In this document: positions 36,060 through 52,085 of the stretch, in pieces
How the letters are laid out: each line of letters starts with the position of its first letter
How positions within the stretch are numbered: the first letter of the stretch is position 1
Assembly: GCF_963082655.1 (NCBI RefSeq)
Contig: NC_081555.1
Coordinates: 174,939,896 to 175,003,895 of the forward strand
Direction of reading: 5' to 3'
Source: Stomoxys calcitrans
Taxonomy: Eukaryota; Arthropoda; Insecta; Diptera; Muscidae
DNA length: 64,000 nt
Notes under the pieces: generated by a model
Databases searched by the model: none
What the model was told of the DNA's origin: nothing
What the model saw: only the letters and a program-made list of their open reading frames with translations
Program-made: the position numbers and the translations under genes

Positions 36060-37463
36060 TTGAATTTTTTTGTAAAAATCATATCGGGTATTGATTGCGG
36101 CTTTTATGGTCTCAAGAAGTCATATTAAGATATAGACTTTTTGGGGCCTGTTTCTATTTATGAATCGTTGTGAGTATTGGAGGGCACAAGTGTACTTCAC
36201 GTACCAAATTTTAGCCAAATTAGGCAAAAAAAGGCTACTAGGAGCTCAGAAAGTCGAATCCGGAGATCGGTCTATATGGTGGATACATATATGTATGAAC
36301 CTATCTGAGTGGCAAAATTTTAGCCTAATTGGATGAATTTTGAGGCTTCTAGATTCTCAGGTATTAATATTCGGTCATGTGTTTTTATAGAATTTAGAAC
36401 AGAAGTATTTGTGCCAAATTTTAGCCAAATCAGGTGAAAATTGTGGATTCTAAAGTCAATATGGGTATGGGTGCTATATCCGATTATATACCCATACGCA
36501 ATATACTTGGCATGAATGTTGAAAATCAGACAGAAATCGTTATGCCAAATTTCATCGTATGAAATTTGAGCCCTCTATGGGATCATGATGTCAATTGCGG
36601 GGATGGTTTTATATGGAAGCTGTATCAGTTTATACAACGATTCGGATCGTACTTCGCACGGATGTTGGAAGTCAGAACAAAAGTCTTTGTGCCAAATTTC
36701 AGCCAAATTGAATGAAAATGAAGACCTCTAGGGGCTTAGGAATTCAAAAACGGGGGCCGGTTTATATTGAGTTATTTCCAAATCTTAACCGATATGGCCC
36801 ATTTGCAGAGTTCCTGGGTCTTGACACTCAACAGAATCAATAAGGCGAAAAATAGAACACAACAAACTGCTACAACAACAACAACCGACCTGGGATAACT
36901 ATGAGCATCGCACTGGCTGGAACAATGAGCTCCAATCTGTGTGGTGTTCTTCGTTTTCACGAGAAGCTTAGCTGGGAGCTACCGGGCACGTCCACTGGTT
37001 GCAGATAGTAGAATGCTCCATAGCGGTATCGAGTATCGAGAGTCTCAGTGAGAGGTCGGGTGGCCCCGGCTCTTGCTTAAATACTGAGTGTCTATGATGC
37101 TCAAATCGACAAGGCGAATTATTGACGCTTTTAAACAGCCGATGGCCACCGTGTTTCCACGGCGATGGGTCGTATAGACCGGAACAAGCTTGGTCGCTTA
37201 TAAGAGCTTGACGAGCATCGCCACCTCCACATGCAAATATAGCTACAACAACAACCGATATTAATAAGAAGTGTTTTCAGGAAAGTTTAAAGCGGCTCGC
37301 CTTATGCGTTCGACCACTATCGTGATTTTCACAAACGAATGGACGGACATGACTAGATGGACTTAGAATGTCAGGAATGTATGTAGTTTGTGGGATCACA
37401 GATCAATATTTCGAGGTACGACTTGAGTAGTATACTCCCACCCTATGGTTGTGGATATAAAAA
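36060..37463 (-). mobile_element. DINE-1-like element interrupted by repeat X
   Basis: Minus-oriented units (GCCAAATTTCAGCCAAATTG, GGTTTATATGGAAGC) run to about 36805. The element resumes at 37255 with AACCGATATTAATAAGAAGTG and ends with the left-end motif CACCCTATGGTTGTGGATAT. The right end is not clear. Confidence 0.6.
36807..37255 (-). repeat. Unclassified interspersed repeat X, copy 3, nested
   Basis: The inverted text GAGAGTCTCAGTGAGAGGTC, GGAACAAGCTTGGTCGCTTA and GCATCGCCACCTCCAC matches copies 1 and 2. It splits the phrase CCCATTTGC...AACCGA of the surrounding element. Confidence 0.65.
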
Positions 37464-38120
37464 TGTCAATTGTTTTCCATTTTAAGGAAACATTTCCTTT
37501 GTTGTACGATTTTTTTACTTAATTAAAAAATTCATAGCCGCTATAGTGAGTTATGAGAAATTACTCACTGTATACGATCACACAAATCGTTTGCACACTG
37601 TTTGTTTTCGTACGAATTTCTTACTACGAAAGCAGACGACAAGAAAAAAGTACTTTATCCGAAGCAAAATGTACCCGAATGCATGCATTGTACAACGTGC
37701 ACTCACGGAAATCTGAATCAATCTTTCTTTTTGCTGAAAGGCTCATTTTATGCATTCAGTCATCTCGTTAATTGGTGTCTTGTTTATCGGTTTTACTCGG
37801 TTCTCCATTGTCTCATACAATGTTGTACAATATTTGAAACAAAGAGTACAGTTCTGGAAATATCCTATGATTATCACAAATTCTTGCATGAATTCGTTAA
37901 AAATTATTTGCAATATTGTCGAAAACAAAGCTTTTAGTTTTTTACTAAAGAGGTTTGATTGTCGAACATATCTTTTATAAGCAATAAATTATTACCCTGA
38001 GATTCTGGAGGGCATTATTTTTATTCAACTGGGCTAAAATGGTGCACATGTTGTTTTGTTATGACTTACAAAAATCATGCTAAGTTCCATCCATGCAATT
38101 TTTGACCCCTTGAACCTCTG
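37464..38120. other. Unassigned intergenic DNA
   Basis: Overlapping frames of 72-111 codons at 37553-37980 occur in several phases with no recognisable protein. No splice-linked continuation was found. Confidence 0.45.
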
Positions 38121-38202
38121 GAGCAGAGATGGGCAAAAACACACACACTTTTGCACAATATTATGTTTGTAGGCCATAACATAAATGCTTATTGCTCTAG
38201 AG

Positions 38203-38313
38203 CAGTGTTGGGCACATGTGCTAGAGTGCAAAGTATTTTGAAGCACATGGGCTTATGTTCTTGTGCATGTACACAAATATGTGTAATAGTGTCAGTTAAT
38301 TTGCCTGCCACTG
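38203..38313. mobile_element. 111-bp hAT-type MITE with 8-bp target duplication
   Basis: It begins CAGTGTTGGGCA and ends TTGCCTGCCACTG, imperfect inverted termini of the hAT type. Both sides carry the perfect 8-bp direct repeat CTCTAGAG (38195-38202 and 38314-38321), the size expected for hAT insertion. A second similar left end (CAGAGATGGGCA, about 38124) precedes it without a matching right end. Confidence 0.8.
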
Positions 38314-38339
38314 CTCTAGAGCTTCAAAATATGGCATAA

Positions 38340-39142
38340 AATATGTATTAGGACTGGTAAAATACCAAAATCAGGAGTTCTATGGAACTAGCCACGTCAT
38401 TAGTTGGATAAGCCATTCTGATTACCAACCAAAAATGCTATAGACAAGTACTCCAGAAATAGTTCAGAATTCCTTTCGAGCTGTCCGACAAAAAATTAAA
38501 AAAAAACTCCTACGACAAGACGTTCAGAACTCTTTCCGAACTGTCGGAGGGAAATCGCTCTGAACATTGAACAGAACTCGAAACAATTGCGGTAAGATCT
38601 TGTCGAAAGAGTTCAGAATTTCTACAGAAATGTCTGACATCCGAAATTTGGTTCACTGGGTATGGTCTCACACAGATACCAATATTCACTTGTCCACATT
38701 GAAGATAAAAAACTGAATATGCATAGTAAATTTTATTTCATGCTATCTCTTAGGAAATTTATATTTTTAATGTTAGCCCATTAACGACGAATGGGTGCAA
38801 AAAGCCCATGATAAGTGCTAGCTTAGAAAATTCTACCTGGGAGAGTTATCCCAATGTAATATAGATTGGCGTAAAGTGGATGAGTGGAACCATTAAAAAA
38901 AATTGTTTCCCGTCATATTTCAAGGTTTAGGGGAAATTTTTCTTGTCGAAAGTTGGCAGTGTTTTATAGCCCCCAAAAAATTAAATAAACAACTTACTCA
39001 AAGTTGTGCGGAGCGAGATTTCTGGAAATCGTTTAAGAGACTTATTGCATTTGATGGTTTCTATGGTGGATGGTTTGAAATAAATTTATGGCGATTAGCC
39101 TCACAGGTGCAATTTTATGTCAAAATTATAAAAAAAAAAACA
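38340..39142. other. Displaced distal upstream region of protease F and unassigned DNA
   Basis: CACTTGTCCACATTGAAGAT and the following AAAAAA at about 38686-38712 match the region 240 bp upstream of the TATA box in protease H (about 46455). The remainder, including a 92-codon frame at 38903-39181, is unrecognised. Confidence 0.5.
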
Positions 39143-39876
39143 ATAAGGAAAGGCAAAAGTCGGGCGGAGCCAACAATATAATACCCTACCCTACAATTAT
39201 AAATACGGCAATACCGCAATTACTTTTTGGGCAACCCAATATATATCTATATATATAAATATATATCTATATTATCTAAATCTGAACCGACTTTAAAACA
39301 GATCATTTGAAAATTGTTGTTACTACGGCCACATAAGTGCCAATCTGGCGATAAATATGTATGGGTGCTACATCCAAATTTGAACAGATTTTGTTGAAAT
39401 CTCGAAATCTGTAGCTACTACGGCCATTAAAGAGCAAATAGGGCGATATATATATATGTGAGCTATATCTAAATCTGAACCGATTTTGATGAAATATTAC
39501 AGATGTATTAAGATCAGTAACAAAACAATCCGTGCCAAATTTTGTGCAGATCGGTTGAAAATTATTGCTACTACGGTCATTTAAGTGCGAATAGGGCGAT
39601 ACATATATATGTGAGCTATATCTAAGTCTGAAACGATTTTACCAAAATCAATAGTGATATGTACAAAAATTTCGTGAAGTTAGAACTTCGACCTGCACTT
39701 TGATTACAAGAATACATGGACTCACAGACGGAGGAACGGACATGGCTAAATCGAATCAGAAAGTAATTCTGAGTCGATCGGAATACTTATCAATGGTTCT
39801 AGTTCTTCTCCTTCTTAGCGTTGCAAACAAATGCACAAAATTATACCCTGTACCACAGTGGTAGTGTAGGGTATAA
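39143..39876 (-). mobile_element. DINE-1-like element, second subfamily
   Basis: The right end (AAAGGCAAAAGTCGGGCGGA) opens it. Units with GAACCGATTTTGATGAAAT follow. The left-end motif ATACCCTGTACCACAGTGG then GTAGGGTATA closes it at 39842-39876. A MITE remnant lies at 39214-39239. Confidence 0.7.
39214..39239. mobile_element. Right terminal remnant of the 237-bp MITE
   Basis: CCGCAATTACTTTTTGGGCA and CCCAA followed by TATA match the right ends of copies 1 and 2; the rest of the element is absent. Confidence 0.7.
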
Positions 39877-40134
39877 AGAGCTGAATGGCCATTAAATATT
39901 ATAAAAATTTTTTTTTATTGTTGTAAAAATATCCACTATATTTTTTTGTGTTTTCGTTTTTAATTTTTTTTTAAATATTTAAAAACTTTTTCTTAAAAAA
40001 TTTAAAAGTAAATTATTTGTTCTCTAAACAATGGATATTTGAAATTTCATCAAAATCAGAAAGGGGAATCGAAGGGTTAGGCGTTAATGGGTTAATGGTG
40101 TTTCCTTAGCTTTATTTACGACGTTTCACCAACA

Positions 40135-41123
<989 letters not shown>

Positions 41124-41520
41124 TTTATTATTTTTGAGTTAATATATTTGTAATTTATACTACAAGTAAAACCCTAATGGATGTTCTTGTTATTGCTGCA
41201 ATTTAAGGCCGATCTCTCTCGCATTTGGAATTCGACAAGATATCAATGTACAACACAAAACCCCATCTTACTATTCTCCCTGTCGTGAGCTTTATCATAA
41301 TTTCTACGTTGATTAACCACATGCGACGAATGAACGTGCATGAATTTTTGGGGATAATATATAGGGATGTTGGTTTGTTAGTGTCTTGCAATCACTATAG
41401 AAAAGTGCGACATGATAATGTCTTGGCGTCGTTCAAATCGCCTTTCATTCTGTTCGTTTGGAACAGCATCAGCATCTTAATTTTGACATTCTATACCACT
41501 ACTGTGGTGTATGGCAACCT
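41124..41520. other. Intergenic DNA 3' of protease F
   Basis: The stretch contains a 121-codon frame (41225-41590) with no recognisable product; nothing else is seen. Confidence 0.4.
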
Positions 41521-41523
41521 ATT

Positions 41524-41813
41524 TGCAATTTGCAATTTTTGCCCACGAACATTCCACTTCTCACATATCAATGAGTGCAGTCCGATTTAATTTTTTAAGC
41601 TCAATGAAAAGGAGGCCCTTCCTTTTTATAGCCGAGTCCGAACGGCGTGCCGCAGTGCGACACCTCTATGGAGAGAAGTTTTACATGGCATAGTACCTCA
41701 CAAATGTTGCAATCATTAGGAGGGGAAAACCACCGCTGAAATTTTTTTCTGATGGTCTCGCCAAGATTCGAACCCAGGCGTTCAGCGTCATAGGCGGACA
41801 TGCTAACCTTTGT
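41524..41813 (-). mobile_element. tRNA-headed SINE, head nearly complete
   Basis: On the minus strand: head to TTAGCATGTCCGCCTATGAC, B box GGTTCGAATCT, body and tail (GTGGAATGTTCGTGGGCA). The first bases of the head are replaced by other sequence. Confidence 0.85.
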
Positions 41814-41958
41814 TGATGTTTAACTTACTTGGCTCGAAATTTGTACTAAAATCCTCCGATCAAAGATGAAAACTTGAATTTTTTATTTGCCTTTTTTTTT
41901 TGTTTACACACAGAAAAAATTTTTGTCCTAATTTTAAAGATTCGATCCAAAGATTATA

Positions 41959-42122
41959 CAAATTTGCCCATGAACATTCCATTAAGGAACTGGGGCAAAA
42001 TTCTCATTTATCAATGAACGCTGTCTGATTTAATCTCAATGATAAGGGGCCTCCTTTTAGTAGCCGAGTCCGAATGCCGTGCCGCATTGTGACACCTCTT
42101 TGGAGAGAAGTTTTATATGGCA
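41959..42122 (-). mobile_element. SINE tail-and-body fragment
   Basis: TTTGCCCATGAACATTCC to TGACACCTCTTTGGAGAGAA; the head is missing. Confidence 0.75.
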
Positions 42123-42299
42123 AGCGAAGTTGCTAGAAGGTTTACAATAAACAAAGTTAGTTGAGTGCAGTAATGCAACGTTTATGGCAAACGTTTGGTA
42201 TGTTGAAGCAAAACGTTATATAGTTAAAATAAAAAGAAAACTTTGTAAAAAAAAAATTTTGTCGTAAAAATGTCTGAAACGTTTTATTATCAGGCTTGA

Positions 42300-42860
42300 A
42301 GTTGTACGAAATATGTCACAGATACTTCTTTTTGATATAGGTAGTTGGGGATTGGATCGGTTCAGATTTGGATACAGCTCCCATTTAAAGCGGTCCTTCG
42401 ACTTACTCTCTTTGAAGCTGCAATTATTAACCGATTAGGCTGAAATCTTGCACATAGTGTTCTGTTACGACTTCCAACAATGGTACAAAGTATGGTCTGA
42501 ATCGGTTTATAACCTAATATAGCTCCCATATAAACAGATCTCCCGATTTGACATCTTGAGGCCTTAAAAGCCCCAGTTTTTATCATATCTTGCACATAGA
42601 CTTCTGTTATGGCTTCCAACAATCTTGACAATTATGGTTCAAATCGGTGTATAACCTGCTGTAGCTCTTATATAAACCGATCTCCTGATTTGACATCTCA
42701 AGATCCTAGAAGCCTCAATTTTGATCGGATGGTGCTGAAATTTTTTCCAACAATCGTGTCACATATGGTCTAAGTCCTTTTTGTCAACTTTTAGCAGAAT
42801 CCATTGTGGTGGGTTCCCAAGATTCGGCCCGGCCGAACTTACCACACTTTTACTTGTTAT
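42300..42860 (+). mobile_element. DINE-1-like element, right portion
   Basis: Units with AATATAGCTCCCATATAAAC lead to AAGATTCGGCCCGGCCGAAC and CACTTTTACTTGTT at about 42819-42858. Confidence 0.7.
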
Positions 42861-42875
42861 CCATTATCCTTTGCT

Positions 42876-42978
42876 TGCCTATAAAGACATATCGGGCAAA
42901 AAACTTGACAAATACAATCCATGGTAGAGGGTATATAAGATTCGGCCCCGTCGAACGTAGCATGCTTTTATTTGTCCT
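42876..42978 (+). mobile_element. DINE-1-like right-end fragment
   Basis: CCATGGTAGAGGGTATATAA, then TTCGGCCCCGTCGAACG and CATGCTTTTATTTGT, a second right end placed directly after the previous one. Confidence 0.65.
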
Positions 42979-43007
42979 AAATAACAAGAAATAAAAATTT
43001 TCAAATT

Positions 43008-43830
43008 ATTGGTTGTAAAGGGTGGTTTTTTAATTATTATCTTTTTGGCAACACTGGTTTAAACAGCTCACGCACGATTCGTGTTCTATTTCACTGTCAA
43101 CATCTTTAGTTTGTTCTATAATTTAATAACGAATCGTCTAACAAACGAACAACGAATAAAAATGATTGAATTTTATTATCAAAATGCGTGCTCTGTTAAG
43201 AAAATTCATCGCGCTAAAATTGAGTTCAGCGAAGAAACTCATTTTTGGATCAATTGGTACGTAAATAAGCAGAATTGTCGATTTTGAATTGAAGATCAGC
43301 CAGAAGCATTGCAAGAGCTACCAATGCATTGAGAAATTGTCACAATTTGGTGCAGTTTATGGGCTGGTGACATCAAAGATGATGGGAATCGTAACGGTAC
43401 TGTGAATGGTGAGCGCTATCGTAAGATGATATCCATCTGTTTTTTTGCCCAAAATGCAAGAGCTTGACTTGCTGACATGTGGTTTCAACGAGACGGTGAC
43501 ACATACCACACAGCACGAGTAACAATGGACTTCTTGAGAGGCGAGTTCGGTGAACATTTTATTTCACCTACGGGACCGTTCAATTATCCACCTAGATCGT
43601 GCGATTTAACGCCTTTAGACTATTTTTTGTGGGGCTATGTTAAAGCACATGTATATACAGACAAGCCCGCTTCAATTGACTCATTGGAAGACAACATTGA
43701 AGCATTTATTCGTGAGATACCGGTCGAAATGTTGGAGAGAGTATGCCAAAATTGGACTAAACGAGAGATATAATTTGAAGTGCAGTCACGCTCAGTATTT
43801 GCATGAAATAATCTCCAAACATTAAATTAT
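43008..43830 (+). pseudogene. Decayed mariner-family transposase
   Basis: The N-terminal frame 43081-43287 has the helix-turn-helix text TNEQRIKMIEFYYQN. A broken middle carries stops, and the C-terminal frame 43477-43773 has MWFQRDGDTYHTAR (catalytic Asp region), PPRSCDLTPLDYFLWGYVK (next catalytic Asp) and LEDNIEAFIREIP. This is the typical order of Tc1/mariner DDE enzymes. The length is below the usual 340 or so residues because of internal deletion. Terminal repeats were not resolved. Confidence 0.85.
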
Positions 43831-43846
43831 ATGAACCGTACTAAAT

Positions 43847-44134
43847 TGCAAATTGCTAATTTTGCCCATGAACATTCCACTAAGGAACAGGGGCAAACTT
43901 CTCACATATCAATGAGTTCAGTCTGATTCAAGTTTAAGCTCAATAATAAGGGGCCTCCTTTTTATAGCCGAGTCCGAACGCCGTGCCGCATTGCGACACC
44001 CACACAAATGTTGTCCACATTAGGAGGGGAAAACCACCGCTGAAAATTTTCTTCCGTTGGTCTCGCCAGGTTTCGAACCCAGGCGTTCAGCATCATAGAC
44101 GAACATGCTCACCTGTGCGCTACGGTGGTCTCGG
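43847..44134 (-). mobile_element. tRNA-headed SINE, nearly full length
   Basis: The minus-strand head starts CCGAGACCACCGTAGCGCA, the B box is GGTTCGAAACC (one change), and the tail is CATGGGCAAAATTAGC. A short deletion removes part of the body (CACCCACACAAATG). Confidence 0.85.
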
Positions 44135-44513
44135 TATCGATTCCCTACTATCGATACAAAAAAAGGTTTCATGCATTTTTCTAAATTTTATGTGTTTTTT
44201 TTTTTTTTTTTTTGAAAAACTTTCCTATAACTCTTAAAAACTCACCCTTTATAATAGCAAAGCATTTTCAGTCCCATGACTTGTGTGAAATACGAAATCC
44301 TCTCTACAATATAGACAATAGACAAAAAGTCCAATCGACTTTGGGGGTTCATGTTCTCTTTTGCTCCTATTGCTTCAAATTATAAGAAATCTCCCATTGT
44401 AAAATGATTGTGCTGGGTATTTCAGACAGATACTTTCTTTCACTTTCCATAGACAAAATATGGACAATAAATTGTCTTTTTTGCTAATGTTGGCTTTGAT
44501 TAATGTCTTTTAC
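44135..44513. other. Upstream region of protease G, shared with H
   Basis: From about 44250 to 44520 the text follows that at 46275-46570 upstream of H, with substitutions and small gaps (AGCAAAGCATTTTCAG, TATAAGAAATCTCCCA, AAATTGTCTTTTTTGCTAA). It is therefore part of the duplicated unit. There is also a run of T at 44197-44215. Confidence 0.6.
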
Positions 44514-45515
<1,002 letters not shown>

Positions 45516-45848
45516 CTTGTTGCTTTCAAGATAATATATTTGTGATTTACATATATAAAACGTAAATGGCAGATTTTTGTTGTTGCAATGATGTTGGCGA
45601 AATTGAAGAATGATTTTCAGGAAATTCTTCACAATACAGTGAATTAGGCTAAATATAAGCTAGTCCATGATAGAAATGGTTCTTGTTTTTGGACAAAAAG
45701 AGCATTGGTGGTTACATTGTAGAATAATTCCGTAGTCGTCTTATGGGTTGTGGAATATTCCAAGCTCGAGTTAGATTACTAGTTGATCAGAGCGTGATTC
45801 CCAAAGGCTTTGACGTTCTCAGCGTACATTTTCCTTTGACCTTTTATA
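45516..45848. other. Intergenic DNA 3' of protease G
   Basis: AATATA about 15 bp after the stop may serve as a polyadenylation signal. Nothing else was recognised. Confidence 0.4.
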
Positions 45849-46160
45849 CAAATGGAAATTTTGCCCATGATCATTCCACTAAGGAACGGGGCAAACTTCT
45901 CACATTTCAATGAGTGCTGTCCGAATCAAGGTTATGCTCAATGATAAGTGGACTCCCTTTAATAGCCGAGTTCGAACGGCGTGCCGCAGTGAGACACCTC
46001 TTTGGAGAGAAGTTTTACATGGCATAGTACCTCACAAATGTTGCCGGCATTAGGAGGGGAAAACCACCGCTGAAAATTTGTATAATGTTCTCGCCAGGAT
46101 TAGAACCAAGGCCTTCAGCGTCATAGGCGGACATGCTAGCCTCTGCGCTACGGTGGCCTC
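45849..46160 (-). mobile_element. tRNA-headed SINE, full length
   Basis: The minus-strand head is GAGGCCACCGTAGCGCAGAG, the B box is GGTTCTAATCC (one change), and the body and tail are complete. It lies about 590 bp before the start of H, as the copy at 43847-44134 lies about 560 bp before G. Confidence 0.88.
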
Positions 46161-47575
<1,415 letters not shown>

Positions 47576-48063
47576 ATTGTTTGTTTTTGCTTGAATAAAG
47601 TTATGAGCTATATATGAAAAATCCACCTGTTGAAAAAAAGAATTGTTTGTACACAATGTTGGAAAAAGATTCCCTGGAAATCCTTTTCTGGTATGATAAA
47701 TTAGACTGGGGGTAAAGTGTAATTTGGTGTTTTTTATAATGAAAACCAGCGTTGGTGATGTATGTATAAAATAAGAATCGATTTTCGTTTGGCCTATAGG
47801 TGGCGCTAGTAGTTTGCGAAAGACCCCTTGAAAGACACTTGTCGAGTCCTTACGCGTTTACTTTTTGTAGACACATTAAAATGTTAACATCATTCTCTAA
47901 AGAAAGAAGTTCGGTTTTCAGCGTCTCACGTAAATAATTTCAAAGTTTAGTTTTCCAATTAGCATGGATATTAAAAGTACTAACAATTTTTCCCAACATA
48001 TGTCTACCAAAGTTTCAATTGAATTTTGTCGGAAAGCATTACTTTATTGAAATAATGTGTCTG
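47576..48063. other. Intergenic DNA 3' of protease H
   Basis: Nothing recognised beyond the polyadenylation signal noted for H. Confidence 0.4.
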
Positions 48064-48378
48064 GAAGCCACCGTAGCGTAGAGGTTAGCATGTCCTCCGC
48101 CTATGACGCTAAACACCTGGGTTCGAATCCTGGCGAGACCACCAGAAAAAATTTTCAGCGGTGGTTTTCCCCTCCGAATGCTAGCAACATTTGTGAGGTA
48201 CTATGCCATGTAAAACTTCTCCCCAACGAGGTGTCGCACTGCGGCACGCCATTAGGACTCGGCTATAAAAAGGATGCCCCTTATCATTGGGCTTAAACTT
48301 GAGTCGGACTGCACTCGTTGATATGTGAGAAGTTTGCCCCTGTTCCTTTGCGAAATGTTCATGGGAAAAATTTGCAAT
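48064..48378 (+). mobile_element. tRNA-headed SINE, full length
   Basis: GAAGCCACCGTAGCGTAGAG opens it. The B box GGTTCGAATCC is perfect, the body reads GTGTCGCACTGCGGCACG, and the tail is GTTCATGGGAAAAATTTGC. Confidence 0.9.
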
Positions 48379-48479
48379 GTCTCTAAGCACAAAATTGCTA
48401 TGAAATTTTCTCTAAAGTCGAAATTTTCTTGAAAGACAAAATGTCAATGAAATATCGAAACACTATGTGCCTTGCAGCG

Positions 48480-49379
48480 GCTTTAGATCGGAGATCGATT
48501 CATATGGTAGCTACTAGCTGGACAGGGCCCGCTCCGCTGTGCCTTTTTTCACTGTCTCATTTAATCTGAGCCGTATACTGGCATGGTCAGAAAATATGTC
48601 CTGTTTGGGGCCCCAATGTGGATATTATATTGGTGCTCTACTCCGTAACAACTTTCATTTGAGCCTTATAATGCTATGGTTGGTTATTATGTCCGGTATG
48701 AGGTGAGGCGGATGCCCATATATCAGATTCGTGCTCTAGTCTCAAATACCCCATATTGTCATTATTGGTTTATATATCCAAATACCCCATATTATCTTTA
48801 TTGGTTTATATATACATTTGGCGGGCTTTGGAGGAGGGGTGAGCCCCCTAGATATCCCACGCTAAATAGAGATACCTCAGACGCCAAGGAATACATTTTT
48901 TATATCAGCTTTTTACTCTGCTTTTAAGTACCTTTCAGTTGGTATCCATATGGTCCCAAACGTAAATATATCCTGCTGGGGGGTTTTGGGAGTGGGGAGG
49001 CCCCTCAAACACCAAGGAATACATTTTTATGTCAGATTTGTACTCTACTTTTAAATACCTTTCATTTGATATCCATATTGCCCAAAGCGTCAAAATTATC
49101 CAGTTGGGTGGTGTTACTGAGAGTGACATTTAAATGCTAAGTTTGAACTCTACTCTTAAATACCTTTCCTTTGCTACCCATATTGTCGCAGTCGGTAAAC
49201 ATGTCCGTTCGGGTAGGTTTTGGGAAGGGGCGTCCCCCCAGATTATTTGAGTCCAACATTTTATAAGAATTTCGTGTTTTTACGGTACCATAAGGTGGCA
49301 TGCAAAATTTCGTTAAAATCAGTGCACCCATCTACGAAATCTTGTGTTTTTGGAAATGGGGGTATGGGGAAGGGTCCGC
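48480..49379. repeat. Unclassified interspersed repeat, related to 2090-2660
   Basis: Iterations of AAATACCTTTCATTTGATA, CCATATTGTC and TTTTGGGAGTGGGG-like text occur at about 120-bp intervals, in the opposite orientation to the copy at 2.1 kb. Confidence 0.45.
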
Positions 49380-49855
49380 ACTAGAGATTCTCTTTTAAGT
49401 CTTGACATTGTTAATGAATTTCATACAAATCGGTTCAGATTTAGATATAGCTCCCATATAAAAGTTCGTCCGATTTGGACTAGTATTGCAATAATTTGGT
49501 CATTTGTTAGCCGATTCACACGAAAATTAACACAAAGGATTCCCTTATGACTCCCAGTATTGCTAATGAATTTAATAGAAATCTGTTCGGATATACTTTC
49601 GTCCGATTTTGAATAATAATGAATAGTTTAGTAATTTGTTCATAGATCTTCACTAAATTTGGCACGAAGTTTTCTCTTCTAACTCATCTGATGGCTAATG
49701 AATTTCATTGAAATTTATTCGGTTCTAGTTATAGCTCCCATATATATGCATCTCCCGATTTTCTCCTGTGAGACCTTTGCTAACCCATTTATCAATAGGA
49801 CATCAAAAGGTCGGTCGGCTTCACCTGACTTTAGCCCGTCCTAACTTGTTATATA
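49380..49855 (+). mobile_element. DINE-1-like fragment, second subfamily
   Basis: ACAAATCGGTTCAGATTTAG and ATATAGCTCCCATATAAA units lead to the right-end phrase CATCAAAAGGTCGGTCGG and TCCTAACTTGTT. Confidence 0.6.
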
Positions 49856-50638
49856 ATAGATATCAGGTTATAGACCGACTTTGGCAATACCTGAAAGAGT
49901 TGTTGGAAGTCTGATGATACTGTGCAATATTTCAACCAATATGGCCAAGAATTGCGACGTCTGGAAGTCGGCAAGAAAAAAGATCAATGCATCAATGGTC
50001 TCATTTTCATTAAAGGCCTTGTTGAAAATATTGACTGGGATGATTTAGTGAATGATAACAACAAATTCGTGTAGCAATGATGTCTTTGTCCTACATAGGA
50101 GTTGTTTAAAATATTGTCAACATCTGGGGATGATTTTGAAAACGCGCGATGTTGTGTCATGCACCGTTCTACAAAATGTGTATGTATACCAACCTTAAGT
50201 ACTTATGACTCTTTAAACATTATGGTAAGGCGTTTGTAATTACACAATCATGGGATGGGTGGAACACAGGTTCGCATAATCATAGGATGGATGGAACACA
50301 GGTTCGATAGACAGTAGTACCCAGAATATCTGGAAATTTTCATTCACAAAACACTGTTATTGATTTATGAAAATCTGTGGTTGATTTGATAACATCTGTA
50401 AGTTGATTCCTTTTTGTGAACCAATGGGTCAATTTGACAAGGCCTCGTTTGATTTTCTTATGGGTGTAACCATGAAATGATTTGGCCCATTTACAATCCC
50501 GACTGACCCATAAAACTGAAAAGCATTTGTGCAAAATTTAAAATGTCTTCATTTCCTCGTTTGAAAGTTAACGAACTTTCGACAGACAGACAAAAAAGGC
50601 GAGTATCCATTTTGTAAATATCTAAGGAAATCAAGGAA
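49856..50638 (-). mobile_element. DINE-1-like fragments
   Basis: ATATCAGGTTATAGACCGAC near 49860 and TTGGCCCATTTACAATCCCG with CTTTCGACAGACAGAC near 50480-50590 are minus-oriented left-half text. The 500 bp between contain a 28-bp direct duplication (ATAATCATAGGATG / ACACAATCATGGGATG, about 50242-50310) and are otherwise unassigned. Confidence 0.5.
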
Positions 50639-50640
50639 TA

Positions 50641-50872
50641 TAGGGTGGCTGATGAATATTGCTACAATGATGAATATTGCTACATTTTTTTTTCGGTGTA
50701 TGGAATACATTTTTCTTTTATTCATGTTAAATTAAATTATTAAATTAATTATTAAATTATTATTAATTAAATTAATTAATTAATTAATTAAATTAATTAT
50801 TAAATTATTATTATTAAATAGAAAAAAAGTTATTACATTTTTTTTTGGTAGCGGCTTTCATCAGCCACCCTG
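50641..50872. mobile_element. 232-bp MITE with 15-bp perfect terminal inverted repeats, upstream of protease I
   Basis: AGGGTGGCTGATGAA at 50642-50656 is exactly inverted at 50857-50871, and both ends are flanked by TA (50639-50640, 50873-50874). The core is an AT-only stretch (about 50728-50820). The element ends 60 bp before the GATAAG site of protease I. Confidence 0.88.
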
Positions 50873-50934
50873 TATATGATGAAAACCATCGAGTGATACA
50901 CTTTCTCTACAAATGCCAAGTACTTACATTGATT

Positions 50935-51132
50935 GATAAGATAATCATGGGAAAGCTGCATGATAGGAAAGTAAGGGTTTCTCAAACAATAATAGATCAC
51001 GTTTCGTTCCCGAACGATTATTACTAATCTCTGACCAATAAATTATGGTTTGTTGTAAATTCCACTTTAATTCCCCACACTTTGAGAATCGAAATCAGAA
51101 AAACATGGCAAATCAAAACAGATCACATAAAA
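50935..51132 (+). promoter_or_regulatory. Promoter of protease I
   Basis: GATTGATAAGATAATC (GATAAG at 50935-50940) aligns with the site upstream of J, including the preceding ACTTACAT. CATAAAAACC at 51125 is a TATA variant of the TATAAAAACC in J. Confidence 0.6.
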
Positions 51133-51155
51133 ACCATGACATGCCTTTAAAATAA

Positions 51156-52015
<860 letters not shown>

Positions 52016-52085
52016 CTTAAAAAAAAAAATTAAATGACTATTTTGATGTGAATACAAGTTGTGGTTGTTTTTGGAATGAAATAAA

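Noticed and set aside
37553..37980. Overlapping 60-111 codon frames as a small gene
   Set aside because: Frames in several phases and both strands, no recognisable domain, no promoter or splice support.
38903..39181. 92-codon frame with Trp-rich sequence as a gene
   Set aside because: No family recognised; its 3' end runs into the DINE-like element and there is no partner exon.
43008..43830. Active mariner transposon
   Set aside because: Several in-frame stops, a missing middle section and no resolved terminal repeats.
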